64,000 nucleotides of DNA from Palleronia sediminis (GTDB lineage: Bacteria > Pseudomonadota > Alphaproteobacteria > Rhodobacterales > Rhodobacteraceae), in the NCBI RefSeq assembly GCF_004358695.1, contig NZ_SNAA01000008.1, positions 83,535 through 147,534 of the forward strand, in the 5' to 3' direction. Every line of letters starts with the position of its first letter. Position 1 is the stretch's first letter. Positions 38,226-48,175 of the stretch are shown one piece after another. Under the pieces are notes generated by a model. That model searched no databases and was not told where the DNA came from. It saw only the letters and a program-made list of their open reading frames with translations. A program made the translations under genes and the position numbers.

Positions 38226-39718
38226 TAGAGCTTTTGCAGCAGCGCGGTCACGCTGTCCTTGGCATCGCCGTAGAACATGCGCGTGTTCTCCTTGAAGAAC
38301 AGCGGGTTCTCGATGCCCGAATAGCCCGTCCCCTGCCCGCGCTTGCTGACAAAGACCTGCTTGGCCTTCCACACCTCGAGCACGGGCATCCCCGCGATGG
38401 GCGAGTTCGGATCGTCCTGCGCGGCCGGGTTGACGATATCGTTCGAGCCGATGACGATCACGACATCGGTATCGGGGAAGTCCTCGTTGATCTCGTCCAT
38501 CTCGAGCACGATGTCGTAAGGCACCTTGGCCTCGGCCAGCAGCACGTTCATGTGACCCGGCAGGCGTCCGGCGACGGGGTGGATGGCGAAACGCACCGTC
38601 TTGCCCTCGTCGCGCAGCTTGCGCGTCAGCTCGGCTACCGCCGATTGCGCCTGCGCCACCGCCATGCCGTAGCCCGGCACGATCACGACGCTGTCGGCCT
38701 CCTGCAAAGCGGTCGCCACGCCATCGGCGTCGATGGCGACCTGTTCGCCCTCGACCGCCATCTGCTCGCCCGCGCTGCCGCCCCATCCGCCGAGGATCAC
38801 CGACACGAAGGACCGGTTCATCGCCTTGCACATGATGTAGCTGAGGATCGCGCCCGACGAGCCGACCAGCGCGCCCACGACGATCAGCAGGTCGTTGCCG
38901 AGCGAAAAGCCGATCGCGGCCGCGGCCCAACCCGAATAGCTGTTCAGCATCGACACGACCACGGGCATGTCGGCGCCGCCGATCCCCATGATGAGGTGAT
39001 AGCCGATGAAAAGCGCGGCCAGCGTCATCAGGATCAGCGGAAAGGCTCCGCCGCCCGCGACGTACCAGAACAGGCAGAGCACCGCGACCGTGGCCGCGAC
39101 CGCGTTCAGCATGTGCCCGCCGGGCAGTTGCTTTGCGGCCGAGTTCACCCGGCCGGCGAGCTTGCCATAGGCGATGACGGACCCGGTAAAGGTGATCGCG
39201 CCGATGAAGACCCCGAGGAACAGCTCGATCTGGAGGATCGTGATCTCGACCGGGATCTTCTTGGCCACCACCGCGCCGAAGCCGCGGAAGCTGTCGGCGA
39301 CGATGGCCCCGGCCAGCGCGGCCTCGGGCGTCTCGGCATAGCCGCGCGGAAAGGCGAGCCCCGCCTCGGCAAAGGCCGTCGCGACGCGGCCGATCTCGAT
39401 ATGGGCGTTGAAGCCGACGAACACGGCGGCGAGCCCGACGAGGCTGTGCATGGCCGCGACCAGCTCGGGCATCTGCGTCATCTGCACCCGGTTGGCGAGC
39501 TGCCAGCCGATGACCCCGCCCGCGCCGATCAGCACGATAGACAGAAGCCACAGCCCCGCACCGGGCCCGATCAGCGTGGCCAGCACCGCGATTGCCATGC
39601 CCGCGATGCCGTACCAGACCGCGCGCTTGGCCGATTCCTGCCCCGACAGCCCGCCCAGCGACAGGATGAACAGGACGGCTGCGACCACGTAGGCCGCGTT
39701 GGTGAATCCGAGTTCCAT
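38225..39718 (-). CDS. pntB: NAD(P) transhydrogenase beta subunit
   Basis: A 497-residue protein: about nine membrane segments in the first ~300 residues (domain II, with [24 protein letters not shown]), then the soluble NADPH-binding domain III ([86 protein letters not shown]). It uses the proton gradient to make NADPH from NADH together with PntA. Twelve bases separate it from pntA. Confidence 0.97.
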   Translation of the reverse strand: MELGFTNAAYVVAAVLFILSLGGLSGQESAKRAVWYGIAGMAIAVLATLIGPGAGLWLLSIVLIGAGGVIGWQLANRVQMTQMPELVAAMHSLVGLAAVFVGFNAHIEIGRVATAFAEAGLAFPRGYAETPEAALAGAIVADSFRGFGAVVAKKIPVEITILQIELFLGVFIGAITFTGSVIAYGKLAGRVNSAAKQLPGGHMLNAVAATVAVLCLFWYVAGGGAFPLILMTLAALFIGYHLIMGIGGADMPVVVSMLNSYSGWAAAAIGFSLGNDLLIVVGALVGSSGAILSYIMCKAMNRSFVSVILGGWGGSAGEQMAVEGEQVAIDADGVATALQEADSVVIVPGYGMAVAQAQSAVAELTRKLRDEGKTVRFAIHPVAGRLPGHMNVLLAEAKVPYDIVLEMDEINEDFPDTDVVIVIGSNDIVNPAAQDDPNSPIAGMPVLEVWKAKQVFVSKRGQGTGYSGIENPLFFKENTRMFYGDAKDSVTALLQKL

Positions 39719-39730
39719 GATCCCTGCCCC

Positions 39731-41305
39731 TTACGACTTCTGGAACATGGCGAGCATGCGCCGCGTCACCATGAAACCGCCGAATATGTTGATGCCCGCC
39801 ATGAAGACCGACAATGCCGCCAGCAGGATCACCAGGAAACTGCCTGACCCGATCTGCAGGATCGCGCCCAGGATGATGATCGACGAGATCGCGTTCGTGA
39901 CCGCCATCAGCGGCGTGTGCAGCGAATGCGCGACGCCCCAGATGACCTGGAACCCGACGAAACAGGCCAGCATGAAGACGATGAAATGCTGCATGAACGA
40001 GGCCGGCGTGAAGAGCCCTGCCAGCAGCACCAGCGCGCCGCCCGCGGCCAGCATCGTGACCTGGCTCTTGGTCTGGGCGCGGAACGCTTCGACCTCGGCC
40101 GCGCGGCGTTCCTCGGGGGTGAGTTCGCGGGCCTTCTCGCGCTTGGGCTGGGCCGCGATGGCGCGCGTCTTGGGCGCCGGCGGCGGCCATGTCACCTCGC
40201 CGCCATGCGCGACGGTGGCGCCGCGGATCACGTCGTCCTCCATGTCGTGGACGATCCGCCCGTCCTTCTCGGGGGTCAGATCGGCCAGCATGTGCCGGAT
40301 GTTCGTCGCGAAGAGGGTCGAGCTTTGCGTGGCCATGCGGCTGGGGAAATCGGTATAGCCGATGATGACCACGCCGTTATCGGTGACGATGCGCTCGTCC
40401 TTGACGGTGAGCTTGCAGTTGCCGCCCTTTTCCGCCGCGAGATCGACGATGACCGAGCCGGGCTTCATCGAGCGGACCATGTCCTCGGTCCAGAGCTCGG
40501 GCGCCTCGCGGTTGGGAATCAGCGCGGTGGTGACGACGATATCGACGGTGGGCGCCAGTTCGCGGAACCGCGCAAGCTGGGCCTCGCGGAACTCGGGGCT
40601 CGAGGGCGCGGCATAGCCGCCGGTCTCGGCGCCGTCGGTCGTGGCCTCGTCGAAATCGAGATAGACGAACTCCGCCCCCATGGAGCCGACCTGCTCGGCC
40701 ACCTCGGGGCGCACGTCGAAGGCGAGCGTGATCGCGCCGAGGCTGGTCGACGTGCCGATGGCCGCGAGCCCCGCGACGCCCGCGCCCACGACCAGCACGC
40801 GCGCCGGCGGCACCTTGCCGGCGGCGGTGATCTGGCCGGTGAGGAAGCGGCCGAAATTGTTGGCCGCCTCGATCACGGCGCGATAGCCCGCGATATTGGC
40901 CATCGAGCTCAGCGCGTCCATCTTCTGCGCGCGGCTGATCCGCGGCACCATGTCCATCGCCATGACGGTCGCGCCGCGCTCGGCCGCGCGTTTCATCAAG
41001 GCCTCGTTCTGGGCGGGGTAGAAGAACGAGATCAGCGTCTGCCCCTCGCGCAGCATGTCGACCTCGGCCTCGGTCGGGGGCTGCACCTTGGCGATCACGT
41101 CGGCGGCGGCGAACACCGCCTGCGCGTCGTCCAGCACTTCGACCCCAGCGGCGCGATAGGCCTCGTCGGTGAAATCGGCCCGCGCGCCCGCGCCCGATTC
41201 GACGATGCAGGAATGGCCGAGCTTGGCGATCGCCTCGGCCGATGCCGGGGTCAGGGCGACCCGCGCCTCGTTCGGGGCCGTTTCCCCGATGACACCTAGT
41301 TTCAT
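39731..41305 (-). CDS. pntA: NAD(P) transhydrogenase alpha subunit (single-chain form)
   Basis: A 524-residue protein combining the NAD-binding domain I ([43 protein letters not shown] with Rossmann fold, [14 protein letters not shown]) and a C-terminal membrane part with about four segments. Some alphaproteobacteria split this subunit (PntAA/PntAB); here it is one chain as in E. coli. The start ATG is preceded by a GGGGGACGGGA site. Confidence 0.97.
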   Translation of the reverse strand: MKLGVIGETAPNEARVALTPASAEAIAKLGHSCIVESGAGARADFTDEAYRAAGVEVLDDAQAVFAAADVIAKVQPPTEAEVDMLREGQTLISFFYPAQNEALMKRAAERGATVMAMDMVPRISRAQKMDALSSMANIAGYRAVIEAANNFGRFLTGQITAAGKVPPARVLVVGAGVAGLAAIGTSTSLGAITLAFDVRPEVAEQVGSMGAEFVYLDFDEATTDGAETGGYAAPSSPEFREAQLARFRELAPTVDIVVTTALIPNREAPELWTEDMVRSMKPGSVIVDLAAEKGGNCKLTVKDERIVTDNGVVIIGYTDFPSRMATQSSTLFATNIRHMLADLTPEKDGRIVHDMEDDVIRGATVAHGGEVTWPPPAPKTRAIAAQPKREKARELTPEERRAAEVEAFRAQTKSQVTMLAAGGALVLLAGLFTPASFMQHFIVFMLACFVGFQVIWGVAHSLHTPLMAVTNAISSIIILGAILQIGSGSFLVILLAALSVFMAGINIFGGFMVTRRMLAMFQKS

Positions 41306-41502
41306 TCCCGTCCCCCTCTGGATCGCGCGACCGTGAAGATATGGCCCGTCCCGTCTATGCCCCGCAACAATCTTTCGCAAGCGCGCCGCGATACGATCTG
41401 TCGCACCCTGTCCGCCGCCAGTCCACGGGCCGGCCTTTTCGTCTTTTCCGCACGCCACCCGCGCTCTAGCAAGGCCGCGACACCCCTGACGGAGCGACGC
41501 CC

Positions 41503-42705
41503 ATGACCACGGCCACCGATTTCGCCGCCACCCGCGCCTTTTTCGACCTGCCCGAGGGCGTGACCTATCTCGACGGCAATTCGCTGGGTCCGCTGCCCCG
41601 CGCGGTGCCCGAGCGGCTGGCGCAGGCCGCGCGGCACGATTGGGGGGGCAAGCTGATCGGGGGCTGGAACGATGCCGGCTGGATGGAGATGCCCGACCGG
41701 CTGGGCGACCGCATCGCGCCGCTGATCGGTGCGCCCGCGGGGTCGGTGACGCTGGGCGACACGCTGTCGGTCAAGGTCTACCAGGCGCTCGCCGCGGCGC
41801 TGGCGCTCAACCCCGACCGCCGCGTGATCCTGAGCTGCGCGGGCAATTTCCCCAGCGATCTCTACATCGCGCAGGGTCTCGCCCGGACGCTGGAGCGCGG
41901 CCATGACCTGCGCACCCCGCCCCCCGAGGAGGTCGAGGCGCACTTGTCCGAAGAGGTCGCCGTTCTGATGCTGACCGAGGTGGATTACCGCACGGGGCGG
42001 CGGCACGACATGGCGCGGCTCAGCGCCCGCGCGCATGAGCTGGGCATCGTCACGGTCTGGGATCTCGCCCATTCCGCCGGCGCCCTGCCGGTCGACATGG
42101 CCGGGTGCGGGGCGGCCTTTGCCGTGGGCTGCACCTACAAATACCTCAATTCCGGGCCGGGCGGGCCGGCCTTCATCCATGTGCGCCCCGATCTCGCCCA
42201 ACGGATCGACCCCGCGCTTGCCGGGTGGCTGGGCCACGAGGCGCCCTTTGCCTTCGATCCCGATTATCGCCCCGCCCCGGCCGTGATGCGGATGCGGGTC
42301 GGCACGCCGCCCGTGCTTCAGATGGTCGCGCTCGAAACCGCGCTCGAGGTCTGGGACATGGCCCGGATCGAGGATGTCCGCGCCCGCTCGGTCGCGCTGT
42401 CGCAACGCTTCATCGACGCGGTCGAGGCATCCTGCCCCGCCCTCACGCTCGCCTCGCCGCGCGCACCCGAGGATCGCGGCAGCCAGGTGTCGTTCCGCCA
42501 CCCCGAGGGCTACGCGATCATGCAGGCGCTGATCGCGGGCGGCGTCGTCGGCGATTTCCGCGCGCCCGACATCCTGCGGTTCGGCATTACGCCGCTCTAT
42601 CTCGACGAGGCCGATATCGACCGCGCGGCCGAGTCGCTGGCCCATATCGTCAATCGCGGCCTCTGGGACGCGCCCGAGTTCCGGGCCCGCAAGCCCGTGA
42701 CCTGA
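41503..42705 (+). CDS. kynU: Kynureninase
   Basis: A 400-residue PLP enzyme cleaving kynurenine to anthranilate and alanine. It opens [24 protein letters not shown], has [15 protein letters not shown], the [14 protein letters not shown] aspartate region and the PLP Lys in [16 protein letters not shown], with the usual C-terminal [34 protein letters not shown]. No kynA or kynB is adjacent, so the tryptophan pathway is scattered. The ribosome site is GGAGCGACG. Confidence 0.96.
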   Translation: MTTATDFAATRAFFDLPEGVTYLDGNSLGPLPRAVPERLAQAARHDWGGKLIGGWNDAGWMEMPDRLGDRIAPLIGAPAGSVTLGDTLSVKVYQALAAALALNPDRRVILSCAGNFPSDLYIAQGLARTLERGHDLRTPPPEEVEAHLSEEVAVLMLTEVDYRTGRRHDMARLSARAHELGIVTVWDLAHSAGALPVDMAGCGAAFAVGCTYKYLNSGPGGPAFIHVRPDLAQRIDPALAGWLGHEAPFAFDPDYRPAPAVMRMRVGTPPVLQMVALETALEVWDMARIEDVRARSVALSQRFIDAVEASCPALTLASPRAPEDRGSQVSFRHPEGYAIMQALIAGGVVGDFRAPDILRFGITPLYLDEADIDRAAESLAHIVNRGLWDAPEFRARKPVT

Positions 42706-42713
42706 GCGCGGCC

Positions 42714-43532
42714 TCAGCCGCCCAGCATCTCGCCGATGCGCGGGCAGGTCACGATGCCCGCGTCGGTCTCGAACGGGATCGGCCATGTCCGGCGGTCGCC
42801 GTCCTCGGTGGGGGTGAACAGCTCGACATGCAGATGCGGGGCCGAGCTGAGCCCGGTATTGCCCGACAGTGCCAGCACATCGCCCGCCGCGACCCGCTGG
42901 CCCCGCTCCACCCGCTGCGAATTGGCGGCGAGGTGGGCATAGAGCGTCATCGTGCCGTCGTCATGCTCGACCGCGATGCGGTTCTCGGTGCCCAGATGCG
43001 CGCGGCTGAGCCCGCCCTCGGTCCCGCTCATGCGCAGGATGACCACCCGGCCCGCGCGCAGCGCCAGCACCGGCGTGCCCTCAGGCATGTCGAAATCGAC
43101 CGCGTTGGCCGTCGCGCCGCGATGCGAGAACCAGCCGCCGCAGCCCTGCGCGACCTGCCGCCGCCCCTCGAAGGGCAGGCGATACGTCACCGACAGGTCG
43201 GGCCGCGCAAAGGCATTGCCGGGGATCCAGCGATAGAGCGGGGCGAGCCCCTCGGCCTCGGATCGCGGCAGCGCGGCCATGCGCACCCGCTCGCCGGGGG
43301 CGAGCACCGCGAAACGCAGCCGCTCGCCATCGGATTTGGGCGCGCCGAGGTCCAGCACCACGGTGATCGTCATCGCCTCGTCGACATTGCGCGCGACCAG
43401 CCGCGCCTTGCCGTCGACCACGCGGGTCTGCGCGCAAAGCGCCCCGTCGCATTCGGGCGGCGCGCCCCCGGCCCGCGCGCCCCCGAGCGATGCCGCCACG
43501 AGACAGGCCGAGACCACGAACGCCCGGATCAT
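42714..43532 (-). CDS. M23 (LytM-type) zinc endopeptidase, exported
   Basis: A 272-residue protein with signal peptide RAFVVSACLVAASLGGARA, a ~130-residue N-terminal beta-rich domain, and a C-terminal M23 domain: GATANAVDFDMPEGTPVLALRAG, MTLYAHL, VLALSGNTGLSSAPHLHVEL. The HxH motif (HLHVEL) and the Asp ligand are present, while the first His of HxxxD is not at the usual spacing, as I recall in a subset of the family. Probably a peptidoglycan or LPS-assembly-related peptidase of the envelope. Overlaps the upstream isomerase gene by ATGA. Confidence 0.85.
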   Translation of the reverse strand: MIRAFVVSACLVAASLGGARAGGAPPECDGALCAQTRVVDGKARLVARNVDEAMTITVVLDLGAPKSDGERLRFAVLAPGERVRMAALPRSEAEGLAPLYRWIPGNAFARPDLSVTYRLPFEGRRQVAQGCGGWFSHRGATANAVDFDMPEGTPVLALRAGRVVILRMSGTEGGLSRAHLGTENRIAVEHDDGTMTLYAHLAANSQRVERGQRVAAGDVLALSGNTGLSSAPHLHVELFTPTEDGDRRTWPIPFETDAGIVTCPRIGEMLGG

Positions 43533-44215
43533 GCGAACCGCCCGGCATAGTCGCTGACCAGCAGGTGGCGCGGGGCGGTGTCCTCTTCGATGGTCGAAAA
43601 GCGGCCGATCGGGTCGCGATAGATGTTGTCGGTCTCGTCGTCGTTCACGGTCGAGACCTCGCCGATCAGCACGTCGCCCCCCTCGCCCCAAAAGGCATGC
43701 CAGTCGCCGGGTTTCAGCGTCACGCTTTCGCCGGGGGCAAAGCGCAGAACCTCGCCGGGGGCAAAGCGGCGCGCGATGCCGTCGCACAGCACCTCGCCGC
43801 CCGCATCGGGGTCATGGCGCCCCTGATCGTCCGATCCGCAAAGCTCCACGCACAGGGTCGCGCCGCCGCGGTTGATGATATCCTCGACCTTCACGACATG
43901 GGTGTGCATCGGGCTGAGCTGGTCGCGGCGCGAGATCAGCAGCTTTTCGGCATAGCACATGCCGCCGCCGCGCCGCAGATCCGCGAGCCGCCCGTTGCGC
44001 AGCGTGAACAGGAACAGCCCCATCCGGTCGAAATCCCCCGCGCCGAAATCGGTGATGTCCCATCCCATGCGGGCATCGACGACATGCCGGGCGGCGTCCG
44101 CACGCGCGGCGAACTCCTCGGGGCTCCACCATGCAAAGGGCGGCAGGGCAAAGCGATGCGCCGCGATGAACGCCTCGGCCTCGGCCATGATCGAGTTGAT
44201 GCGGGAACGCTTCAT
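43529..44215 (-). CDS. D-lyxose ketol-isomerase-like protein (DUF1498)
   Basis: A 228-residue cupin-fold protein. KRSRINSIMAEAEAFIAAHRFALPPFAWW, the metal-binding PMHTHVVKVEDIINRGGATLCVEL, GESVTLKPGDWHAFWG and the ending RHLLVSDYAGRF match the D-lyxose isomerase family (D-lyxose to D-xylulose, Mn). No sugar kinase or transporter is beside it; it is translationally coupled to an M23 peptidase, an odd partner. The natural substrate remains uncertain. Confidence 0.85.
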   Translation of the reverse strand: MKRSRINSIMAEAEAFIAAHRFALPPFAWWSPEEFAARADAARHVVDARMGWDITDFGAGDFDRMGLFLFTLRNGRLADLRRGGGMCYAEKLLISRRDQLSPMHTHVVKVEDIINRGGATLCVELCGSDDQGRHDPDAGGEVLCDGIARRFAPGEVLRFAPGESVTLKPGDWHAFWGEGGDVLIGEVSTVNDDETDNIYRDPIGRFSTIEEDTAPRHLLVSDYAGRFA

Positions 44216-44295
44216 GCCTTGTCCTCGTTGAGTCGCGGGCGCGTCAAGGATCGACCCGGACGGTCGGTTTCGCGCCGTCGCCAGAGGATCGTATT

Positions 44296-44829
44296 TTGTT
44301 CGGACATTCCACCACCCTTCTCGCCGCGCTCGTCGTGGCCGCCCCCGCCATCGCGCAGGAGACCTTGCCCGACGACGTGCCGGTGAGCGGCATCGGGCGC
44401 GAGGCCTGCGCCACGATCATCGGGGTCGACAACCTGCCGCTGCTGGCACAGGCGGGCGACTGGGCGCTGGGATATCTCGCGGGGCGCGTGGATGCGGGGC
44501 AATCCCCCTCCGAAGGGGCGACCCTGTCGCCGGTCGATCCGGTCGACGTGGTCACGGGCCTGTCGGCGCGATGTCGCCAGGCGCCCGAGGGGCCGGTCAT
44601 CGACGCGGTGCGCGGCTATGCCGAAGAGGTGTTCATGCAGGCCGCACAGGGCGGCGAGGTCGTGGCCGCCCCGGTGCCCGAAACCCCCGAGATCCTGCGC
44701 GAGATCGAGGCGGGCGGCGATGCCGCGCCGCAGGCCGCGCCCGAGACGACGCCGACCCGCCCCCGCGCCCGGCCCGATGGGCTCGCCGCCGAAACGGCCG
44801 AAGCCCCCGACACGACCGGGGACGGCTAG
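44296..44829 (+). CDS. Exported hypothetical protein with TTG start
   Basis: A 177-residue protein. A signal peptide (TTLLAALVVAAPAIAQ) is followed by a region with two conserved-looking cysteines (REACATIIGVDNLPLLAQAGDWALGYLAGRV and SARCRQAPEGPVIDAVRGYAEEVF), then an Ala/Pro/Glu-rich tail. No ATG or GTG is in frame before the signal; TTG is preceded by AGAGGA seven bases upstream, so a TTG start is favoured. The cysteine-bearing core recalls HdeA-like small periplasmic proteins, but this is weak. Confidence 0.65.
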   Translation: MFGHSTTLLAALVVAAPAIAQETLPDDVPVSGIGREACATIIGVDNLPLLAQAGDWALGYLAGRVDAGQSPSEGATLSPVDPVDVVTGLSARCRQAPEGPVIDAVRGYAEEVFMQAAQGGEVVAAPVPETPEILREIEAGGDAAPQAAPETTPTRPRARPDGLAAETAEAPDTTGDG

Positions 44830-44840
44830 CGGCGCGGGTC

Positions 44841-45011
44841 CTACTGCGGCAGGGCCGCGCAATGCGCGCCGCCCGCCGCCAGCCCCGATCCCAGCGCGAT
44901 CAGGGGCGGCGCCTGGTAGGGGTTGGGCGGCTCGCTCGCCACCAGGTCGGCCGCGACCAGCGCGACCACCGCCCCGAGCGCCACCGCCGCCGTCAGCCGC
45001 CGCGTCCTCAT
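44841..45011 (-). CDS. Small membrane protein downstream of YeeE/TsuA transporter
   Basis: A 56-residue peptide, MRTRRLTAAVALGAVVALVAADLVASE..., with one N-terminal hydrophobic helix and a short tail containing one Cys. ATGA overlap with the transporter stop argues for translation. It could be an accessory subunit or stabilising peptide of the transporter; that is inference. Confidence 0.55.
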   Translation of the reverse strand: MRTRRLTAAVALGAVVALVAADLVASEPPNPYQAPPLIALGSGLAAGGAHCAALPQ

Positions 45012-46132
45012 CGCCGCCCCTCCAACCCCAGCGCGGGGCGCAGGCGGATGCCGACCCACGAGCCGCCCAGCGCCGCGGCGAACCAGACCCAGCCATGCAG
45101 CGAGCCCGTCGAGATCCCGCTGAAGAACGCGCCCACGTTGCAGCCGAAGGCCAGCCGCGACGAATAGCCCAGCAGGAACCCCGCGATCACCGTGGCGATC
45201 CACGCCTTGGCCGGCAGGCCCGGCAGGGGTTGCGACAGCCCGCTGCGCCAGACCGCGACGAGGAACGCGCCGCCGATGATGCCGATATTGGTCAGCGACG
45301 TCACGTCGGTCAGAAGCGACTCGTTGATCCGGGCGAGGTTCGCCTCGGTCCCCCAGAAGGACGAAGCCGCGACATCGACCCCCACGGCCTGCGCGCCCTT
45401 GGCCGCCCAGAGCCCCAGCCCGTAGACCACGCCCCAAGGCTGGCCCGCGACGGCGAGGTTGGCGATGGCGAGCCCCGCGATCGCGGCCGCCGCGATCCAC
45501 AGGCGGCGCGGGATCGCGCGCGTTCCGGGCCGCGCGATCGCAAGCAGCACGCCCGCGACGATGGCGAGCCCGGCCAGCGTGATCAGCAACCCGCCCGTGC
45601 CGCTCAGCGCGACAGTGGGCAGCGCGCCCAGCGCCGTCCACCAGATCAGGTGATAGGCCCCCGCGAAACTGCCCAGCGCGAAAAAGGGCAGCGCCAGCAG
45701 GCTGACCGGGTTGCCGCTGCCCGAATTGACCAGCGTGCCCGACCCGCAGCCCATGACGATCTGCATCGCCGCGCCAAAGACGAAGGCGCCGCCCACCATG
45801 GCAAAACCCACGGGCGCATGGGCGCCGATCAGCTCGCCCTCGTTGGCGGCGAGCATGGGAAAGGCCGCGACCGACACCAGCGCGATCGCCAAGAGCTGCG
45901 CCAGCGTGCCGGTCGGATCGCGCTGGGTCAGCAGCCGCCGCCACGGCCCGGCAAAGCCGAACCGCAGGCCCTCGAGCACGATGCCATAGCCCAGGCCGAT
46001 GGCCATCAGCAGGCCGAACCGCGCGCCGACCAGCACGGCGACGGCGAGACAGGCCAGCGCCGCGCCGAGAATGACGAGGGCGCGCCCGGCGAGGGGCGCG
46101 CCCGATCTGTCGGGAGATGCCGCGACGCTCAT
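45008..46132 (-). CDS. YeeE/YedE family (TsuA-like) sulfur-compound transporter
   Basis: A 374-residue inner-membrane protein with about ten segments. It carries the two family cysteine motifs, VMGCGSGTLVNSGSGNPVSL near 128-147 and LAFGCNVGAFFSGISTGSLHGWVWF near the C-terminus, which line the pore of TsuA and pass thiosulfate. A rhodanese gene ends three bases before its start, supporting a thiosulfate or persulfide role. A 56-residue membrane peptide is coupled downstream. Confidence 0.87.
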   Translation of the reverse strand: MSVAASPDRSGAPLAGRALVILGAALACLAVAVLVGARFGLLMAIGLGYGIVLEGLRFGFAGPWRRLLTQRDPTGTLAQLLAIALVSVAAFPMLAANEGELIGAHAPVGFAMVGGAFVFGAAMQIVMGCGSGTLVNSGSGNPVSLLALPFFALGSFAGAYHLIWWTALGALPTVALSGTGGLLITLAGLAIVAGVLLAIARPGTRAIPRRLWIAAAAIAGLAIANLAVAGQPWGVVYGLGLWAAKGAQAVGVDVAASSFWGTEANLARINESLLTDVTSLTNIGIIGGAFLVAVWRSGLSQPLPGLPAKAWIATVIAGFLLGYSSRLAFGCNVGAFFSGISTGSLHGWVWFAAALGGSWVGIRLRPALGLEGRR

Positions 46133-46135
46133 CGC

Positions 46136-47080
46136 TCAGAACGTGTCCTTGACCTGGTTCCAGAAGTTCTTGAGCGCACCCGGCACATTGGCCATCTCGA
46201 AGCCCGCGTTGGACCAGCCGACGACCGACTCGGGATAGAGCTTCACATCCTCGACCCCGGCCAGTTCGCTCAGCGCGAACCAGTTGGTCGCGGCCCAGTG
46301 CCCGGTATTGCAGAACGAGATGATCGATTCGGCATCCGCGAAATCCTGCTCGGCCGCCAGCGCCCTGGCCGCCTCGGCATCCACGATGGCGGGGCCGGAC
46401 GAGAACCAGTTGTCATGGGTGAAATACTGCGATTGCGGCAGCGTGCCCGGGCGCGCGGCGGCGGGGTGCGCCTCCTCCCCGCTCCAGAAGCTCTCGGGCC
46501 GCGCATCGAGCAGCACCGCGTCGCGGTCGCCGTCGAGCACCGATTGCACCGTCTCGGCGGTGGCGGTCCAGCGGTCGTTCCACGTCACCGTGAAATCCGA
46601 AGGCTCGGCCTCGGCGCCCGCGGTCGAAAGAGGCAGGCCCGCCGCATCCCAGGCGGCGATGCCGCCGTTCAGGATCGCGAGATCCTCGATGCCCGCGCTT
46701 TTCAGCGTCCAGTAGACCCGCGCGGCCGCCCCGAAATCGGTGACGCTTTCGCCGCCATAGGTCACGACCACCTGGCTGTCGCCGGTCAGGCCAAGCCCTT
46801 GCAGGGTCTCGGTCAGCGCGTCGATCTCGGGCAGTTGGCCGGGGTTTTCCTCGGGGCCGCGAAAGGCGCCGTAGGGGGTGTTCAGCGCGCCCTCGACATG
46901 GCCGCCGGCATAGCCTGCGCCGTCCGGGGCGCGGATGTCGATGACGGTCAGCCCGCCATCCTCGAGCGCGGCCGACAGTTCCGCGGGCGTGACGAGCGGG
47001 CCGTGATCGGCGTCGAGCGCGGCAAAAGCGGGGCCGGCGGCCAGCAGGGCGGCGGCGGCAAAGGCGGTCCGTGCGGTCAT
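46136..47080 (-). CDS. Periplasmic tandem-rhodanese sulfurtransferase
   Basis: A 314-residue protein with signal peptide (TAFAAAALLAAGPAFA) and two rhodanese domains. The first (VIDIRAPDGAGYAGGHVEGALNTPY, VVVTYGGESVTDFGAAARVYW) lacks the catalytic Cys; the second has FCNTGHWAATNWFAL with the active Cys. This layout is that of thiosulfate/3-mercaptopyruvate sulfurtransferases. It forms an operon with the TsuA-like transporter. The AAGGAGGG site supports the start. Confidence 0.9.
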   Translation of the reverse strand: MTARTAFAAAALLAAGPAFAALDADHGPLVTPAELSAALEDGGLTVIDIRAPDGAGYAGGHVEGALNTPYGAFRGPEENPGQLPEIDALTETLQGLGLTGDSQVVVTYGGESVTDFGAAARVYWTLKSAGIEDLAILNGGIAAWDAAGLPLSTAGAEAEPSDFTVTWNDRWTATAETVQSVLDGDRDAVLLDARPESFWSGEEAHPAAARPGTLPQSQYFTHDNWFSSGPAIVDAEAARALAAEQDFADAESIISFCNTGHWAATNWFALSELAGVEDVKLYPESVVGWSNAGFEMANVPGALKNFWNQVKDTF

Positions 47081-47193
47081 GGTCAATCCCTCCTTGCGGG
47101 TTCGCGCCTTATGTGAGGCGGCGGCGCGCCATTGCAAATGCCCCCCCGCCACGCCGGCCGGACGGGGGTTCGCCGCCCCCGCCCCACCGCGAA

Positions 47194-47247
47194 ACGCCGC
47201 CGCGGCGCGCGCGGCGTCGCGCGCACGCCCGTTCCGCGGCCGAACGG
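47194..47247 (-). terminator. Two hairpins downstream of the PuuD-like gene
   Basis: ACGCCGC / GCGGCGT (47194-47217, ten-base loop) and CCGTTC / GAACGG (47229-47247, seven-base loop) lie in the 216-base gap between the PuuD-like stop and the rhodanese start, both on the minus strand. They probably terminate or process the upstream message. The rest of the gap is GC-rich sequence with no recognised gene. Confidence 0.4.
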
Positions 47248-47296
47248 ACAGGCGGAACGCGCGTCCCTATTTGCGCCGCGCGGCCCGGCCGGGCGG

Positions 47297-48076
47297 TCAG
47301 GCGATGGCGCGCACCGGCGCGGGGCTGCGGGTGCGCGCCCAGGCCCGGACCGCGTCGCCGAACGCCCCGAAGAGCTTGCGCGACACCGGGTCCTCCGCGG
47401 CGCGGTACTCGGGATGCCACTGCACCGACAGCGTGAAGCCCGGCGCATCGGCGACATAGCTCGCCTCGGGGGTGCCGTCGGGCGCGCGGCCGTCGATGAC
47501 GAAACGCGGCCCCGGCACCTCGACCCCCTGCCCGTGCAGCGTGTTGGTGCGCACCGTCCGCGCCCCCATCAGCCGGTGGAACGGCCCGCCCTCGGTGAAC
47601 GTGACCTCGTGGCGGAGGGCGAATTTCTCTTCGATCGTGCCGTCGGGCGGCATCCGGTGATTGTCGCGCCCGGCAAGCTCGCGGATCTCGGGATGCAGGG
47701 TCGAGCCCATCGCCACCGCAACCTCCTGATAGCCGCGGCAGAGCCCCAGGATAGGCTGGCCCCGCTCGACGCAAGCCCGGATCAGCGGCAGCGCCACCCG
47801 GTCGCGGCCACGGTCGAACACGCCATGCGCGGGCGTCTCGTCATGGCCGTATTCGGCGGGATGGACATTCGGCCGCCCACCGGGAAACACGAAGCCGTCG
47901 AACGCATCGAGCAGGTCGCCGACCTCGAGCAGCCCCTCGCCGCAGGGCAGGATGACCGGGATCGCGCCCGAGACCTGCGCCACCGCCTCGCTGTTCATCC
48001 GCCCGCCGGCATGGACCTCGTACGTGCCCTCGATATAGTGATGGTTGCCGATTATGCCGACGATCGGTCGGGTCAT
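47297..48076 (-). CDS. Gamma-glutamyl-GABA hydrolase family protein (PuuD-like)
   Basis: A 259-residue class I glutamine-amidotransferase-fold hydrolase. It has MTRPIVGIIGNHHYIEGTYEVHAGGRMN, the FDGFVFPGGRPNVHP segment, nucleophile Cys in ILGLCRGYQEVAVA, and TLSVQWHPE with the catalytic His-x-Glu. PuuD cleaves gamma-glutamyl-GABA in putrescine breakdown; no other puu gene is adjacent, so the substrate is uncertain. Confidence 0.9.
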   Translation of the reverse strand: MTRPIVGIIGNHHYIEGTYEVHAGGRMNSEAVAQVSGAIPVILPCGEGLLEVGDLLDAFDGFVFPGGRPNVHPAEYGHDETPAHGVFDRGRDRVALPLIRACVERGQPILGLCRGYQEVAVAMGSTLHPEIRELAGRDNHRMPPDGTIEEKFALRHEVTFTEGGPFHRLMGARTVRTNTLHGQGVEVPGPRFVIDGRAPDGTPEASYVADAPGFTLSVQWHPEYRAAEDPVSRKLFGAFGDAVRAWARTRSPAPVRAIA

Positions 48077-48175
48077 GTCACGCTCCGCTGGGATATCCGA
48101 CCGAAAATAGTCGGGACCGCGGCGCGAGACAACCGCGACGCTCAGGCCCGCCATGCGCCGGCGTACCTGTGGCTG

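Noticed and set aside
35027-39847. Open frame of 1606 codons on the plus strand
   Set aside because: It spans glpK, glpD and pntB in antisense; each of those has clear catalytic motifs. The long frame is a by-product of high third-position GC.
44492-47116. Open frame of 874 codons on the plus strand
   Set aside because: It runs antisense across the transporter and rhodanese genes; composition is Arg/Asp/Gly repeats without any fold signature.
47081-47296. Hairpin-rich gap as a small RNA gene or CRISPR-like repeat
   Set aside because: The inverted repeats differ from one another and no spacer-repeat periodicity exists; location after a stop codon fits termination.
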